Source: Chryseobacterium sp. W4I1 (GTDB taxonomy: Bacteria; Bacteroidota; Bacteroidia; Flavobacteriales; Weeksellaceae). From it: a stretch of DNA of 64,000 nt. Under the pieces are notes generated by a model. It searched no databases and was not told the DNA's origin. It was given only the letters and a program-made list of their open reading frames with translations. Positions 27,313 to 36,421 of the stretch are shown here, in pieces. Location of the stretch: assembly GCF_030816115.1 (NCBI RefSeq), contig NZ_JAUSXQ010000001.1, forward strand, positions 4,383,001 through 4,447,000. The letters run 5' to 3'. The translations under genes were made by a program, and so were the position numbers. Numbering within the stretch: the first letter of the stretch is position 1; every line of letters starts with the position of its first letter.

Positions 27313-27582
27313 ATGGCTAAAGAATCAATGAAAGCGCGTGAGCGCAAAAGAGAAGCACTAGTTGCTAAATACGCTGACAAGAGAAAAGCTCTTAAAGAAG
27401 CAGGTGATTACGAAGGACTTCAAAAACTTCCTAAAAACGCTTCTCCTGTAAGATTACACAACAGATGTAAACTAACAGGTAGACCTAGAGGATACATGAG
27501 AACGTTTGGTATTTCCAGAGTAACTTTCAGAGAAATGGCAAACAACGGTCTTATCCCGGGTGTAAGAAAAGCTAGTTGGTAA
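27313..27582 (+). CDS. rpsN: 30S ribosomal protein S14, zinc-free type
   Basis: The 89-residue S14 is the long C-minus form: it has [40 protein letters not shown] with a single Cys rather than a zinc ribbon. It starts 3 bases after rplE. A strong hairpin follows in the 143-base gap before rpsH. Confidence 0.96.
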   Translation: MAKESMKARERKREALVAKYADKRKALKEAGDYEGLQKLPKNASPVRLHNRCKLTGRPRGYMRTFGISRVTFREMANNGLIPGVRKASW

Positions 27583-27630
27583 TAATTACTAATTAATCAG
27601 GACAATTAAGTTGTTCAGATACTAAAGATA

Positions 27631-27669
27631 AAAATATCAGACCCAAGAATTTCTGAAGTCTGATATTTT
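27631..27669 (+). promoter_or_regulatory. Perfect 12-bp hairpin between rpsN and rpsH
   Basis: AAAATATCAGAC (27631-27642) pairs perfectly with GTCTGATATTTT (27658-27669) around a 15-base loop, within a 143-base gap between genes that are usually a few bases apart. A U-rich stretch follows, so it could be a partial terminator, attenuator or RNA processing site within the long ribosomal operon. Confidence 0.6.
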
Positions 27670-27725
27670 ATTCTTCAAGTCTTTGCAAAACTGATTGTCT
27701 TTAACCAATAATTTAAAATAGAAAA

Positions 27726-28124
27726 ATGGTAACAGATCCAATTTCAGATTTCCTAACAAGAGTAAGGAACGCACAAAGCGCAGGCCACAAAGTGGTGGAA
27801 ATTCCTGCATCGAAAATCAAAAAGGAGATTACTAAGATCTTATTTGATCAAGGGTATATCTTAAACTTCAAGTTTGAAGATAACGCTGTTCAAGGTACGA
27901 TCAAAATCGCTTTAAAGTACGACAAGCAAACCAACAAACCTGCAATTAAGTCTATTCAAAGAGCTTCAAGACCAGGTCTAAGACAGTACAAAGGTTCTAC
28001 TGAACTTCCAAGAGTACTAAACGGTTTGGGTATTTCTATCATCTCTACTTCTAAAGGAGTAATGACTGACAAGAAAGCTAGAGAAGAGAAAGTAGGCGGT
28101 GAAGTAATCTGCTATGTTTATTAA
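27726..28124 (+). CDS. rpsH: 30S ribosomal protein S8
   Basis: S8 is a primary 16S rRNA binder. The 132-residue sequence starts MVTDPISDFLTRVRNAQSAGHKVVEIPASKIKKEITKILFDQGYI and ends with the diagnostic GISIISTSKGVMTDKKAREEKVGGEVICYVY. It is separated from rpsN by a 143-base gap holding the hairpin at 27631. Confidence 0.97.
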   Translation: MVTDPISDFLTRVRNAQSAGHKVVEIPASKIKKEITKILFDQGYILNFKFEDNAVQGTIKIALKYDKQTNKPAIKSIQRASRPGLRQYKGSTELPRVLNGLGISIISTSKGVMTDKKAREEKVGGEVICYVY

Positions 28125-28141
28125 TTTTTAATCAGAGGAAA

Positions 28142-28687
28142 ATGTCAAGAATTGGTAAAGCAATTATAACAATTCCAGCTGGAATTACAGTCACTGAAAA
28201 TAACGGTGTTGTAACGGTAAAAGGTCCTAAAGGAGAACTTTCTCAGGAGCTTACAGCAGGAATTACTTTAGAACAAAAAGATGGCGAGCTTAATGTAAAC
28301 AGACCATCTGATTCTAAACAACACAAAGCACTTCACGGTCTTTACAGAGCGTTGATCAATAACATGATCACTGGTGTTAATACAGGTTTCGAAAAGAAAC
28401 TGGAACTAGTAGGAGTAGGATACAGAGCTTCACACACAGGTCAAAAACTTGAGTTAGCTTTAGGATTCTCTCACGGTATCGTATTAGAACTTCCTGGTGA
28501 AGTAAAAGTAGATACATTGACTGAAAAAGGTAAAAACCCAATTATTACTTTAACGTCTCACGACAACCAACTTCTTGGAATGGTGGCTGCAAAGATCCGT
28601 TCTTTCAGAAAGCCTGAGCCATACAAAGGAAAAGGTGTAAGATTCCTAGGAGAAATTGTTAGACGTAAAGCTGGTAAATCTGCTTAA
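28142..28687 (+). CDS. rplF: 50S ribosomal protein L6
   Basis: L6 lies near the factor-binding site. The 181-residue protein has MSRIGKAIITIPAGITVTENNGVVTVKGPKGELSQ and the C-terminal signature PEPYKGKGVRFLGEIVRRKAGKSA. Two related domains are present in the normal order. Confidence 0.97.
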   Translation: MSRIGKAIITIPAGITVTENNGVVTVKGPKGELSQELTAGITLEQKDGELNVNRPSDSKQHKALHGLYRALINNMITGVNTGFEKKLELVGVGYRASHTGQKLELALGFSHGIVLELPGEVKVDTLTEKGKNPIITLTSHDNQLLGMVAAKIRSFRKPEPYKGKGVRFLGEIVRRKAGKSA

Positions 28688-28702
28688 TAAATTATAAGTA
28701 TT

Positions 28703-29056
28703 ATGGCATTAAGTAAATTAGAAAAAAGAATAAGAATAAAAAGAAGAGTAAGAGGGAAAATCTCTGGATCTTCTGAATTGCCAAGATTATCTGTATATAA
28801 AAGTAATAAGGAAATTTACGCTCAGTTAATCGATGATAAAAATGGTACAACTTTAGTTTCGGCTTCTTCAAGAGAGAAAGGGGTTGATGCTAATGGTACT
28901 AAGACTGAAGTTTCTGCTGCTGTTGGTAAAGCTATCGCTGCTAAAGCTATCGCTGCAGGAATCGAAAGTATTGTATTTGACAGAAACGGTTTCGTTTACC
29001 ATGGAAGAGTGAAAGCTCTTGCTGATGGAGCGAGAGAAGGAGGACTTAAATTCTAA
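28703..29056 (+). CDS. rplR: 50S ribosomal protein L18
   Basis: L18 binds 5S rRNA. The 117-residue sequence begins with a basic [41 protein letters not shown] and ends [26 protein letters not shown], both typical of the family. It is 15 bases after rplF. Confidence 0.96.
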   Translation: MALSKLEKRIRIKRRVRGKISGSSELPRLSVYKSNKEIYAQLIDDKNGTTLVSASSREKGVDANGTKTEVSAAVGKAIAAKAIAAGIESIVFDRNGFVYHGRVKALADGAREGGLKF

Positions 29057-29076
29057 TCATAAAAATTTCGGAAAAT

Positions 29077-29598
29077 ATGTTAGGACTAGATAATATAGAA
29101 AGAGTAAAACCGGGAGGATTAGAATTAAAAGATCGTCTCGTAGCTGTTAACAGAGTAACAAAAGTAACCAAAGGAGGTAGAGCTTTCGGATTTTCTGCTA
29201 TTGTTGTAGTAGGTAACGAAGACGGTATCATCGGTCACGGTTTAGGAAAATCTAAGGAAGTTGCTTCTGCAATTGCTAAAGCAGTTGAAGATGCTAAGAA
29301 AAACCTTGTGAAAGTTCCTGTAATGAACCACACTATTCCTCACCAGACTACTGCCAGATACGGTGGTGCAGATATCTTCATGAGACCTGCTTCTCACGGT
29401 ACAGGACTTATCGCCGGTGGTGCGGTAAGAGCGGTACTTGAGTCTGCTGGTATTCACGATATCCTTTCAAAATCTAAAGGATCTTCTAACCCTCACAACG
29501 TGGTGAAAGCTACTTTCAAAGCGTTATTGGATATCAGAAGACCTGAAGAAATTGCAAGAATGAGAGGAGTTTCTCTAAGTAAAGTGTTTAACGGTTAA
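29077..29598 (+). CDS. rpsE: 30S ribosomal protein S5
   Basis: S5 shapes the decoding and mRNA-entry sites. The 173-residue sequence has [46 protein letters not shown] (the double-stranded-RNA-binding fold and the spectinomycin-site loop) and [42 protein letters not shown]. The residues of the spectinomycin loop look wild-type. Confidence 0.97.
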   Translation: MLGLDNIERVKPGGLELKDRLVAVNRVTKVTKGGRAFGFSAIVVVGNEDGIIGHGLGKSKEVASAIAKAVEDAKKNLVKVPVMNHTIPHQTTARYGGADIFMRPASHGTGLIAGGAVRAVLESAGIHDILSKSKGSSNPHNVVKATFKALLDIRRPEEIARMRGVSLSKVFNG

Positions 29599-29608
29599 TA
29601 TTAGAACA

Positions 29609-29785
29609 ATGGCAACAATCAAAGTAAAGCAAGTAAGAAGCGCTATTGGAAGAACAAAAACCCAAAAGAGAACGCTTGAAGCATTAGGATTTAAGAAACT
29701 TCACCAAGTTGTAGAACACGAAGCTACGCCTTCTATTTTAGGAATGATAGCTGCAGTTAGTCATTTACTTGAAGTTCAAAAATAA
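29609..29785 (+). CDS. rpmD: 50S ribosomal protein L30
   Basis: The 58-residue gene is in the standard place between rpsE and rplO, 10 bases after rpsE. It reads MATIKVKQVRSAIGRTKTQ followed by LGFKKLHQVVEHEA and LGMIAAVSHLLEVQK, the pattern of bacterial L30. L30 is a small surface protein of the large subunit. Confidence 0.93.
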   Translation: MATIKVKQVRSAIGRTKTQKRTLEALGFKKLHQVVEHEATPSILGMIAAVSHLLEVQK

Positions 29786-29805
29786 TTTTTAAAAAAGAAA
29801 TTAAA

Positions 29806-30255
29806 ATGAATTTAAATAATATAAAACCTGCTGCAGGATCTACTTTCAATTCAAAAAGAATTGGTAGAGGACAAGGTACAGGAAAAGGAGGTACTTCTAC
29901 GAAAGGTCACAAAGGTCAAAAAGCTAGAGCTGGTTATTCTCAGAAAATCGGTTTCGAAGGTGGACAGATGCCTTTACAAAGAAGATTACCTAAATTCGGT
30001 TTCAAAAACGTAAACAGAAAAGAGTTTAGAGGAGTAAACCTTGATACAATCCAAATTTTAATCGAGAACAAATCCATCACTGGAGATATCACGAAAGAAG
30101 TTTTAGTAGAAAACGGTTTAGTTTCTAAAAATGAATTAGTGAAAATTATGGGTAGAGGAGAATTGAAATCTGCGGTTTCAATCTCTGCTGACAAGTTCAC
30201 TAAATCTGCTGAAGAGCTTATTGCTAAAGCAGGTGGAAAAGCAATTACCTTATAA
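29806..30255 (+). CDS. rplO: 50S ribosomal protein L15
   Basis: L15 organises the 50S core. The 149-residue protein has KRIGRGQGTGKGGTSTKGHKGQKARAGYSQKIGFEGGQMPLQRRLPKFGF, a clear L15 signature, and a globular C-terminal half. It lies 20 bases after rpmD and 9 bases before secY. Confidence 0.97.
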   Translation: MNLNNIKPAAGSTFNSKRIGRGQGTGKGGTSTKGHKGQKARAGYSQKIGFEGGQMPLQRRLPKFGFKNVNRKEFRGVNLDTIQILIENKSITGDITKEVLVENGLVSKNELVKIMGRGELKSAVSISADKFTKSAEELIAKAGGKAITL

Positions 30256-30264
30256 TACTTACTA

Positions 30265-31644
30265 ATGAAAGAATTTATACAAACACTTAAAAATATTTGG
30301 AGCCTAAAGGAATTAAGAGATAAAATTCTCTTTACGTTAGGTATTATCCTTGTGTATAGATTCGCATCTTATATCTCACTTCCCGCAATTAACCTTGCAG
30401 AGGTGGGAGATCTCTTAGAGCATTATAAAAATCAAGGCGGTAACAAGCAAGGAGCAGGTCTCCTTGGCTTGCTTTCGTCGTTTACGGGAGGAGCTTTCAG
30501 CCACGCTTCCGTAATGGCGTTGGGAATCATGCCTTATATTTCTGCTTCTATTATTGTTCAGTTGATGGGGATGGCTATTCCTCAACTTCAGAAACTTCAG
30601 AAGGATGGAGAGTCAGGTAGAAATACATTGAATCAAATTACAAGATGGTTAACGATCGGAGTTTGTTTAGTACAGGCACCTTCTTATTTAACATCTATTA
30701 CTCAATTATTCTTACCGTATGCTCAGTTCCAGTCTGCATATTTTGTAGAGCCAAATTCCATCATGTTCTGGTTGCCAAGTATTGTAATCTTGGTTGCCGG
30801 TTCAGTATTCGCAATGTGGTTAGGTGAGAAAATCACCGACAAAGGTATCGGAAACGGTATCTCTATCCTGATTATGGTGGGGATCCTTTCAAGATTACCG
30901 GAAGCATTCGTACAGGAAATGGCCGTGCAGAACGGAAAAGGAGGAATGGGATCTATTATGATCCTTATTGAAGTAATATTCTGGATGCTGGTAGTTCTTT
31001 TAGCAGTAGTATTATCTGTTGCTGTTAGGAAAATTCCAATTCAGTATGTAAGCAGAGCTCAAGCAAGAGGAGGTGTAAACAGAAATCTTATGCAGGGAGC
31101 AAGACAATGGATCCCATTGAAAGTGAATGCTGCTGGTGTAATGCCGATTATCTTTGCGCAAGCATTGATGTTCGTACCAGGATTATTGACCAAATTCGAT
31201 GAGTCCAATACTTTTCTTGCAGGTTTCAAGAATGTTTTTAGCTGGCAGTACAATGTATTGTTTGCGCTATTAATTATTATCTTCTCATTTTTCTATACTG
31301 CAATTACAATTCCGGTAAACCAAATGGCTGATGATTTGAAGAGAAATGGAGGTTTAGTACCGAAAGTAAGACCCGGTAAAGAGACAGCTGATTATTTAGA
31401 TGATATTTTATCAAAAATTACCTTGCCAGGTGCAATATTTTTATCTATCTTTGCAGTCCTTCCAGCAATAGTGCATGGAAGCTTTGTTCAGACAGATGCG
31501 TTTGCCCTATTTTTCGGGGGAACATCACTATTAATTATGGTGGGAGTAATTTTAGATACTGTTCAACAGATTAATACATATCTGCTGAACCATCATTATG
31601 ATGGCTTAATGCAGTCTAAATTGTCAAGAACGACTGGATATTAA
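30265..31644 (+). CDS. secY: Protein translocase subunit SecY
   Basis: SecY is the channel of the Sec translocon. The 459-residue protein has ten hydrophobic segments, the plug-region GLLGLLSSFTGGAFSHASVMALGIMPYISASIIVQLM, the cytoplasmic loop IPIQYVSRAQARGG, and the C-terminal NGGLVPKVRPGKETADYLDDILSKITLPGAIFL. Its place after rplO matches the usual spc operon. It ends 3 bases before infA. Confidence 0.96.
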   Translation: MKEFIQTLKNIWSLKELRDKILFTLGIILVYRFASYISLPAINLAEVGDLLEHYKNQGGNKQGAGLLGLLSSFTGGAFSHASVMALGIMPYISASIIVQLMGMAIPQLQKLQKDGESGRNTLNQITRWLTIGVCLVQAPSYLTSITQLFLPYAQFQSAYFVEPNSIMFWLPSIVILVAGSVFAMWLGEKITDKGIGNGISILIMVGILSRLPEAFVQEMAVQNGKGGMGSIMILIEVIFWMLVVLLAVVLSVAVRKIPIQYVSRAQARGGVNRNLMQGARQWIPLKVNAAGVMPIIFAQALMFVPGLLTKFDESNTFLAGFKNVFSWQYNVLFALLIIIFSFFYTAITIPVNQMADDLKRNGGLVPKVRPGKETADYLDDILSKITLPGAIFLSIFAVLPAIVHGSFVQTDAFALFFGGTSLLIMVGVILDTVQQINTYLLNHHYDGLMQSKLSRTTGY

Positions 31645-31647
31645 TTT

Positions 31648-31863
31648 ATGGCGAAACAAAAACATATTGAACAAGACGGCGTTATAACGGAAGCACTTTC
31701 GAACGCCCAGTTCCGTGTAGAGCTGGAGAATGGGCATATACTTATAGCTCATATTTCCGGTAAAATGAGAATGCATTATATTAAACTTTTACCTGGAGAC
31801 AAGGTAAAACTAGAAATGTCTCCCTATGATTTAACGAAAGGGAGAATCACATTTAGATATTAA
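31648..31863 (+). CDS. infA: Translation initiation factor IF-1
   Basis: IF-1 occupies the ribosomal A site during initiation. The 71-residue OB-fold protein contains [70 protein letters not shown], a near-standard match. A hairpin lies 8 bases after the stop. Confidence 0.96.
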   Translation: MAKQKHIEQDGVITEALSNAQFRVELENGHILIAHISGKMRMHYIKLLPGDKVKLEMSPYDLTKGRITFRY

Positions 31864-31871
31864 AACAAAAT

Positions 31872-31899
31872 GCCAGATGGAATGTATGTTCCATTTGGC
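31872..31899 (+). promoter_or_regulatory. Hairpin in the infA-rpmJ spacer
   Basis: GCCAGATGGAA pairs with TTCCATTTGGC (one G-U pair) around a 6-base loop, just after the infA stop. The following sequence is only mildly U-rich, so it is a weak terminator or attenuator, or an RNA stabiliser/processing site. The 111-base gap from infA to rpmJ is long for this operon. Confidence 0.55.
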
Positions 31900-31974
31900 T
31901 CTTGTTGAAAAATAAATACTATCAAAATGAAATCGTATGATTCCATTGGTCAGTAAAAAAAATAAATATTTCAA

Positions 31975-32091
31975 ATGAAAGTTAGAGCATCAATTAAAAA
32001 AAGAAGCGCTGATTGCAAGATTGTACGCAGAAAAGGTGTGCTATTCGTAATCAACAAGAAGAACCCAAAATTTAAACAAAGACAAGGCTAA
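31975..32091 (+). CDS. rpmJ: 50S ribosomal protein L36, zinc-free type
   Basis: The 38-residue gene reads [20 protein letters not shown] and ends [12 protein letters not shown]. Of the CxxC...CxxxxH zinc ligands of the ordinary form only Cys14 is left (Ser11, Asn27 and Phe33 replace the others), so this is the C-minus form. L36 is the smallest 50S protein. It is located between infA and rpsM as usual. Confidence 0.95.
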   Translation: MKVRASIKKRSADCKIVRRKGVLFVINKKNPKFKQRQG

Positions 32092-32100
32092 CATTAAATT

Positions 32101-32478
32101 ATGGCGAGAATTGCAGGTATTGATTTACCAAAAAACAAAAGAGGTGTTATCGGTTTAACTTACATCTACGGAGTTGGAAGAAGTACTTCTTCTGAAATCC
32201 TTAAGGCTGCCGGTATCAGCGAAGACAAGAAAGTCAACGAATGGAATGACGATGAATTGGCTGCAATCAGAACTTATATCTTAGAAAACGTAAAAGTAGA
32301 AGGAGAATTAAGATCTGAAGTGCAATTGAACATCAAGAGATTGATGGACATAGGATGCCAACGAGGAATACGTCACAGACTAGGACTACCTTTAAGAGGC
32401 CAGAGAACGAAAAACAACTCTAGAACCCGTAAAGGAAAGAGAAAAACTGTTGCTAACAAGAAAAAGGCAAGTAAATAA
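32101..32478 (+). CDS. rpsM: 30S ribosomal protein S13
   Basis: S13 forms inter-subunit bridges at the head. The 125-residue sequence starts [38 protein letters not shown] and has the [35 protein letters not shown] tail. It is the first gene of the alpha-operon portion, 9 bases after rpmJ. Confidence 0.97.
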   Translation: MARIAGIDLPKNKRGVIGLTYIYGVGRSTSSEILKAAGISEDKKVNEWNDDELAAIRTYILENVKVEGELRSEVQLNIKRLMDIGCQRGIRHRLGLPLRGQRTKNNSRTRKGKRKTVANKKKASK

Positions 32479-32490
32479 TCGTTAGGAATT

Positions 32491-32880
32491 ATGGCAAAAC
32501 AAAGTAAAGTAGTTAAAAAAAGAAAAGTAAAAGTTGAGGCTATTGGTGAAGCGCATATTCAAGCTTCTTTCAATAACATCATCATTTCTTTAACAAATAA
32601 AAGCGGAGAAGTTATCTCTTGGGCTTCTGCCGGTAAAATGGGTTTCAGAGGTTCTAAAAAGAATACTCCATTTGCTGCTCAAATGGCAGCTGAAAATTGC
32701 TCTAACGTAGCTCATGAAGCTGGATTAAGAAGAGTAAAGGTGTATGTGAAAGGTCCTGGTGCAGGTAGAGAATCTGCTATCAGAACAATTCACAATTCAG
32801 GTATTGAAGTTAGCGAAATCATTGATGTGACTCCTATGCCACATAATGGATGTAGACCACCGAAAAGAAGAAGAGTTTAA
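32491..32880 (+). CDS. rpsK: 30S ribosomal protein S11
   Basis: S11 lies on the platform near the E site. The 129-residue sequence has [53 protein letters not shown] and ends [17 protein letters not shown]; the N in PHNG is the residue that forms isoaspartate in E. coli S11. Confidence 0.97.
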   Translation: MAKQSKVVKKRKVKVEAIGEAHIQASFNNIIISLTNKSGEVISWASAGKMGFRGSKKNTPFAAQMAAENCSNVAHEAGLRRVKVYVKGPGAGRESAIRTIHNSGIEVSEIIDVTPMPHNGCRPPKRRRV

Positions 32881-32899
32881 TTTTTAGAATTTACCCATT

Positions 32900-33508
32900 A
32901 TGGCAAGATATATTGGACCTAAAACTAAGATTGCTAGAAAGTTTGGTGCTGCAATCTACGGAGATGACAAAAACTTCGAAAGAAGAAAAAACCAACCGCC
33001 AGGACAACACGGTCCTAACAAAAGAAGAGGTGCTAAAAAATCAGAATATGCAGTTCAGTTAGCTGAAAAACAAAAAGCTAAATATACTTACGGTATTTTA
33101 GAAAAACAGTTTGCTAACCTATTCGAAAAAGCACACAGAAGTAAAGGTGTAACAGGTGAAGTTCTATTACAGCTTTGTGAATCAAGATTGGATAACGTTG
33201 TATACAGATTAGGGTTTGCTAAAACAAGATCTGGTGCAAGACAGTTAACTTCTCACAGACACATCACTGTGAATGGTGAGATTCTTAACATCCCTTCTTA
33301 TTTAGTAAAAGCAGGTGATGTAATCGCTGTAAGAGAAAAGTCTAAGTCTCTTGAAGTTGTTTCTGACGCATTAGCTTCTAAAGCAAACTATGAGTGGTTA
33401 CAATTCAACGACGAGAAAAAAGAAGGCACTTTCATATCTGCTCCTGATAGAATCCAAATTCCGGAAGACATCAAGGAACAGCTTATCGTCGAACTTTACT
33501 CTAAATAA
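32900..33508 (+). CDS. rpsD: 30S ribosomal protein S4
   Basis: S4 nucleates assembly of the 30S body and is the alpha-operon repressor in E. coli. The 202-residue protein starts [70 protein letters not shown] and has an S4 RNA-binding domain ([33 protein letters not shown]). The N-terminal zinc-knuckle cysteines are absent. Confidence 0.97.
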   Translation: MARYIGPKTKIARKFGAAIYGDDKNFERRKNQPPGQHGPNKRRGAKKSEYAVQLAEKQKAKYTYGILEKQFANLFEKAHRSKGVTGEVLLQLCESRLDNVVYRLGFAKTRSGARQLTSHRHITVNGEILNIPSYLVKAGDVIAVREKSKSLEVVSDALASKANYEWLQFNDEKKEGTFISAPDRIQIPEDIKEQLIVELYSK

Positions 33509-33541
33509 TTTTTTAATCAAATTTTTGCTCAACCCAATAAT

Positions 33542-34537
33542 ATGGCAATTTTACAATTCATAAAACCCGATAAAGTAATTTTACTTAACTCTGATGAATT
33601 TAAAGGTCAATTCGAATTCAGACCATTAGAACCAGGTTTCGGGCTTACAATCGGTAATGCTTTGAGAAGAGTGTTGCTTTCTTCTCTGGAAGGATACGCT
33701 ATTTCATCTATCAAAATAGAAGGTGTAGAGCACGAATTTTCAACTATTCCAGGAGTAATCGAAGACGTTACCGAAATTATTCTTAATCTTAAGCAGGTAA
33801 GATTAAAAGCTTCAGCAGAAGGCCAGGCCAACGAGCAGGTAGTTGCTAAAGTTTCAGGTCAGACGGTTATTACTGCTGGTGATTTAGGCAAGTCTATCAA
33901 CGGATTCGAGGTGCTAAACCCGGATCTTGTGATCTGCAACCTAAACAGTGATGTAACTTTCGAAATTACTTTTAATATTGAAAATGGTAGAGGGTATGTT
34001 CCTTCAGAACAAAATAAGTCAAACAATGCACCAGTAGGTACTATTGCTATTGACTCTATTTTTACTCCAATCAAGAAAGTACAATACAGTATTGAAAATT
34101 ATCGTGTAGAGCAAAAAACAGACTACGAAAAACTTGTACTAGATATAGAAACTGATGGTTCCATCAGTCCTCAAAATGCTTTAACAGAAGCTTCTAAGAT
34201 ATTAATTTATCACTTCATGTTGTTCTCTGATGAGAGAATCACATTGGAAACCGAAGCTGTAAAAGCATCTATCCAGTACGATGAAGAAACACTTCATACA
34301 AGACAACTTCTTAAGTCTAAATTAGCAGATATGGATCTTTCTGTAAGAGCCCTAAACTGTCTAAAAGCAGCTGAAGTAGAAACTCTTGGAGAATTGGTTT
34401 CTTACAGTAAGTCTGATTTGATGAAATTCAGAAATTTTGGTAAAAAATCTTTGACAGAACTAGAAGAATTAGTGCATTCAAAAGGTCTTAACTTCGGTTT
34501 CGACGTTGCAAAATATAAGTTAGACGCTGATAAATAA
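33542..34537 (+). CDS. rpoA: DNA-directed RNA polymerase subunit alpha
   Basis: Alpha is the assembly platform of RNA polymerase. The 331-residue protein has the N-terminal domain with [54 protein letters not shown], then the linker and a C-terminal domain ([50 protein letters not shown]) that contacts UP elements and activators. It lies between rpsD and rplQ, as expected. Confidence 0.97.
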   Translation: MAILQFIKPDKVILLNSDEFKGQFEFRPLEPGFGLTIGNALRRVLLSSLEGYAISSIKIEGVEHEFSTIPGVIEDVTEIILNLKQVRLKASAEGQANEQVVAKVSGQTVITAGDLGKSINGFEVLNPDLVICNLNSDVTFEITFNIENGRGYVPSEQNKSNNAPVGTIAIDSIFTPIKKVQYSIENYRVEQKTDYEKLVLDIETDGSISPQNALTEASKILIYHFMLFSDERITLETEAVKASIQYDEETLHTRQLLKSKLADMDLSVRALNCLKAAEVETLGELVSYSKSDLMKFRNFGKKSLTELEELVHSKGLNFGFDVAKYKLDADK

Positions 34538-34543
34538 TTAATA

Positions 34544-35068
34544 ATGAGACACGGTAAAAAATTCAATCACTTAGGAAGAACAACTTCTCATAGAAGTGCT
34601 TTACTTTCTAATATGGCTTGTTCTCTAATTGAGCATAAAAGAATCAACACTACTGTAGCTAAAGCTAAAGCTTTAAGAGTATATGTTGAACCTCTATTAA
34701 CAAAGGCAAAAGAAGATACTACACACAATAGAAGAATTGTTTTTTCATATCTTCAAAGTAAAGAAGCGGTTACTGAACTTTTCAGATCAGTAGCGCCTAA
34801 AATCGCAGAAAGAAACGGCGGTTATACAAGAATCATCAAAACTGGATTCAGAAAAGGTGATGCTGCTGACATGGCTCTTATCGAGCTAGTTGATTTCAAC
34901 GAACTTTACAATCCTAATGCTGAAGAGAAAAAGACTACTAGAAGAAGTAGAAGAGCTACAACTGCTAAAAAAGAAGCTGTAGTTGCTGACGCTCCTAAAG
35001 TAGAAGAAAAAGTTGAAGAGCCTAAGGCAGAAGCAACTGATTCTACAGAGGAAAAAACTGCAGAATAA
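34544..35068 (+). CDS. rplQ: 50S ribosomal protein L17 with acidic C-terminal extension
   Basis: The first ~120 residues are a normal L17 ([70 protein letters not shown]). The 174-residue length comes from a C-terminal low-complexity tail that is first basic ([15 protein letters not shown]) and then Glu/Ala-rich ([22 protein letters not shown]). It is the last gene of the ribosomal operon and precedes a strong terminator. Confidence 0.95.
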   Translation: MRHGKKFNHLGRTTSHRSALLSNMACSLIEHKRINTTVAKAKALRVYVEPLLTKAKEDTTHNRRIVFSYLQSKEAVTELFRSVAPKIAERNGGYTRIIKTGFRKGDAADMALIELVDFNELYNPNAEEKKTTRRSRRATTAKKEAVVADAPKVEEKVEEPKAEATDSTEEKTAE

Positions 35069-35087
35069 TATATTCTCAGATATACAT

Positions 35088-35122
35088 AAAAAACCGTTCA
35101 GATTTCTGAACGGTTTTTTTAT
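35088..35122. terminator. Terminator ending the ribosomal operon
   Basis: An A-rich left flank and ACCGTTCAGA pair with TCTGAACGGT followed by T7. The A-rich left arm makes it bidirectional, so it can also end the converging minus-strand lipoprotein transcript. Confidence 0.85.
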
Positions 35123-35169
35123 TTTCTAAATCAGGAACTTTAGCTCTGTTATCTCAGATCAGAAGCTGG

Positions 35170-35604
35170 CTATATTTTTGTTCTTTTCAGTTCAATCACA
35201 TTGTTCCCCTGCTCAAGGTGTAGGCTATCGCCTTTTACCCTTGCGGTCATGCCATCTTTTTTATAAACCGTTTCACCATCTTTTGCCTCCGTTTTAGGTA
35301 ATGTAAAAGTTTTTTTGTTGCTGGTGATGGCAACGTTACTTTCCTTAGGATCATTTTTAAATACTACTTTTACTAGTGTTCCGTCTGTTGCTTTATATAC
35401 AAAATCTGTTTTTTCTGTCTTCTGGCCATTCACTTCAGTGGTTGAAGAACTTTGGGTTACAGAATCAATTTTTCCGTTGTTATCAGTAATTACAGTTTCT
35501 GAACTGTCCGTTTTGATTACGCTTTTGTTTCCGCTCTCACTTTTTTTGCAGCTTGTTAATAATAATGACACAGCTGAAATTGCGATTAAAAGGCTTTTTC
35601 TCAT
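35170..35604 (-). CDS. Lipoprotein of unknown function (144 aa)
   Basis: The 144-residue product has a lipoprotein signal ending LLLTSC (Cys19), followed by a Ser/Thr/Asp-rich region (KKSESGNKSVIKTDSSETVITDNNGKIDSVTQSSSTTEVNG) and a beta-rich C-terminal half (FVYKATDGTLVKVVFKNDPKESNVAITSNKKTFTLP). The C-terminal half looks like a small MliC-type lysozyme-inhibitor or beta-barrel domain, but this was not established. It is a monocistronic gene between the ribosomal operon and a two-component system. Confidence 0.7.
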   Translation of the reverse strand: MRKSLLIAISAVSLLLTSCKKSESGNKSVIKTDSSETVITDNNGKIDSVTQSSSTTEVNGQKTEKTDFVYKATDGTLVKVVFKNDPKESNVAITSNKKTFTLPKTEAKDGETVYKKDGMTARVKGDSLHLEQGNNVIELKRTKI

Positions 35605-35716
35605 GATATTTATTTTTTAATGTATAGGAATATTAATTGTTGTTTTATTGTAACAGAAATTTAAGTAAATTAATAGAAACAAAAAACAAACCAATAACCC
35701 TGAACTCAAGCCCCTA

Positions 35717-35736
35717 AATTACACAAAAGTGTAATT
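35717..35736. promoter_or_regulatory. Perfect inverted repeat upstream of the response regulator
   Basis: AATTACAC (35717-35724) and GTGTAATT (35729-35736) form an 8-bp palindrome with a 4-base AAAA spacer, about 47 bases before the response-regulator start. A dimeric NarL-type regulator could bind here to control its own gene; binding is inferred only from symmetry and position. Confidence 0.4.
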
Positions 35737-35782
35737 GTTTCCGTCTTGTTTTCTGCTGAAATTTGTCTTAAACAAAAAAACA

Positions 35783-36415
35783 ATGAGCATTTCCATCGCC
35801 ATAGTAGAAGATGAAAAAAACTACAACAATGCGTTGAAGAAAATCATCAATTATCAGGATGATATGAAAGTCGTAGGTCAATTTTTTGATGGGAATACTG
35901 CGCTGAAAAATCTTTCCGATATTTCCCCTGATGTCGTTATGATGGATATACAGTTACAGGATATGCTGGGTATTGAAATTATTGAAAAGCTTAAGAAAGA
36001 TATGCCAAAGACACAATTTATCATGTGTACCAGTTTTGAAGATGATGAAAAGATTTTTAATTCTTTAAAAGCTGGGGCAATGGGCTATCTCATCAAAGGA
36101 GAAAGTATGGACAAGATCCTTTCTTCCATCCGTGATGTATACAATGGTGGAGCTCCTATGAGCCTTTCTATTGCCCGAAAAGTTTTAAGCCACTTTGAAA
36201 AAAAACTTCCTGAAATTAAAGACTTTGATGAACTTACTTCGCGTGAAAAAGAAATTCTGGAACTCCTTTCTCAAGGCCTTCTGTACAAAGAAATTGCCGA
36301 CAGAAAGTTCATCAGTATTGATACCGTAAAAAAACACGTAGGAAACATTTACAGAAAGCTGCATGTCAGCAATAAAGTTGAAGCCATCAATAAATTTAAC
36401 CATTTTAAAAACTAA
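35783..36415 (+). CDS. NarL/LuxR-type response regulator
   Basis: The 210-residue protein (start MSISIAIVEDEKNY; the frame is open from 35735 but the extension has no family homology) has a receiver domain with phospho-acceptor Asp55 (VVMMDIQLQD) and the conserved Thr/Lys of the switch (CTSFED, YLIKGES). A LuxR helix-turn-helix follows (LTSREKEILELLSQGLLYKEIADRKFISIDTVKKHVGNIYRKLHVSNKVEAI). It is probably phosphorylated by the kinase at 37808. Two other genes lie between them, which is unusual. Confidence 0.92.
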   Translation: MSISIAIVEDEKNYNNALKKIINYQDDMKVVGQFFDGNTALKNLSDISPDVVMMDIQLQDMLGIEIIEKLKKDMPKTQFIMCTSFEDDEKIFNSLKAGAMGYLIKGESMDKILSSIRDVYNGGAPMSLSIARKVLSHFEKKLPEIKDFDELTSREKEILELLSQGLLYKEIADRKFISIDTVKKHVGNIYRKLHVSNKVEAINKFNHFKN

Positions 36416-36421
36416 GAAACT

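Noticed and set aside
31927..31956. A 9-codon ATG frame in the infA-rpmJ spacer as a regulatory upstream ORF
   Set aside because: Such short frames are expected by chance in AT-rich sequence; no conservation could be tested.
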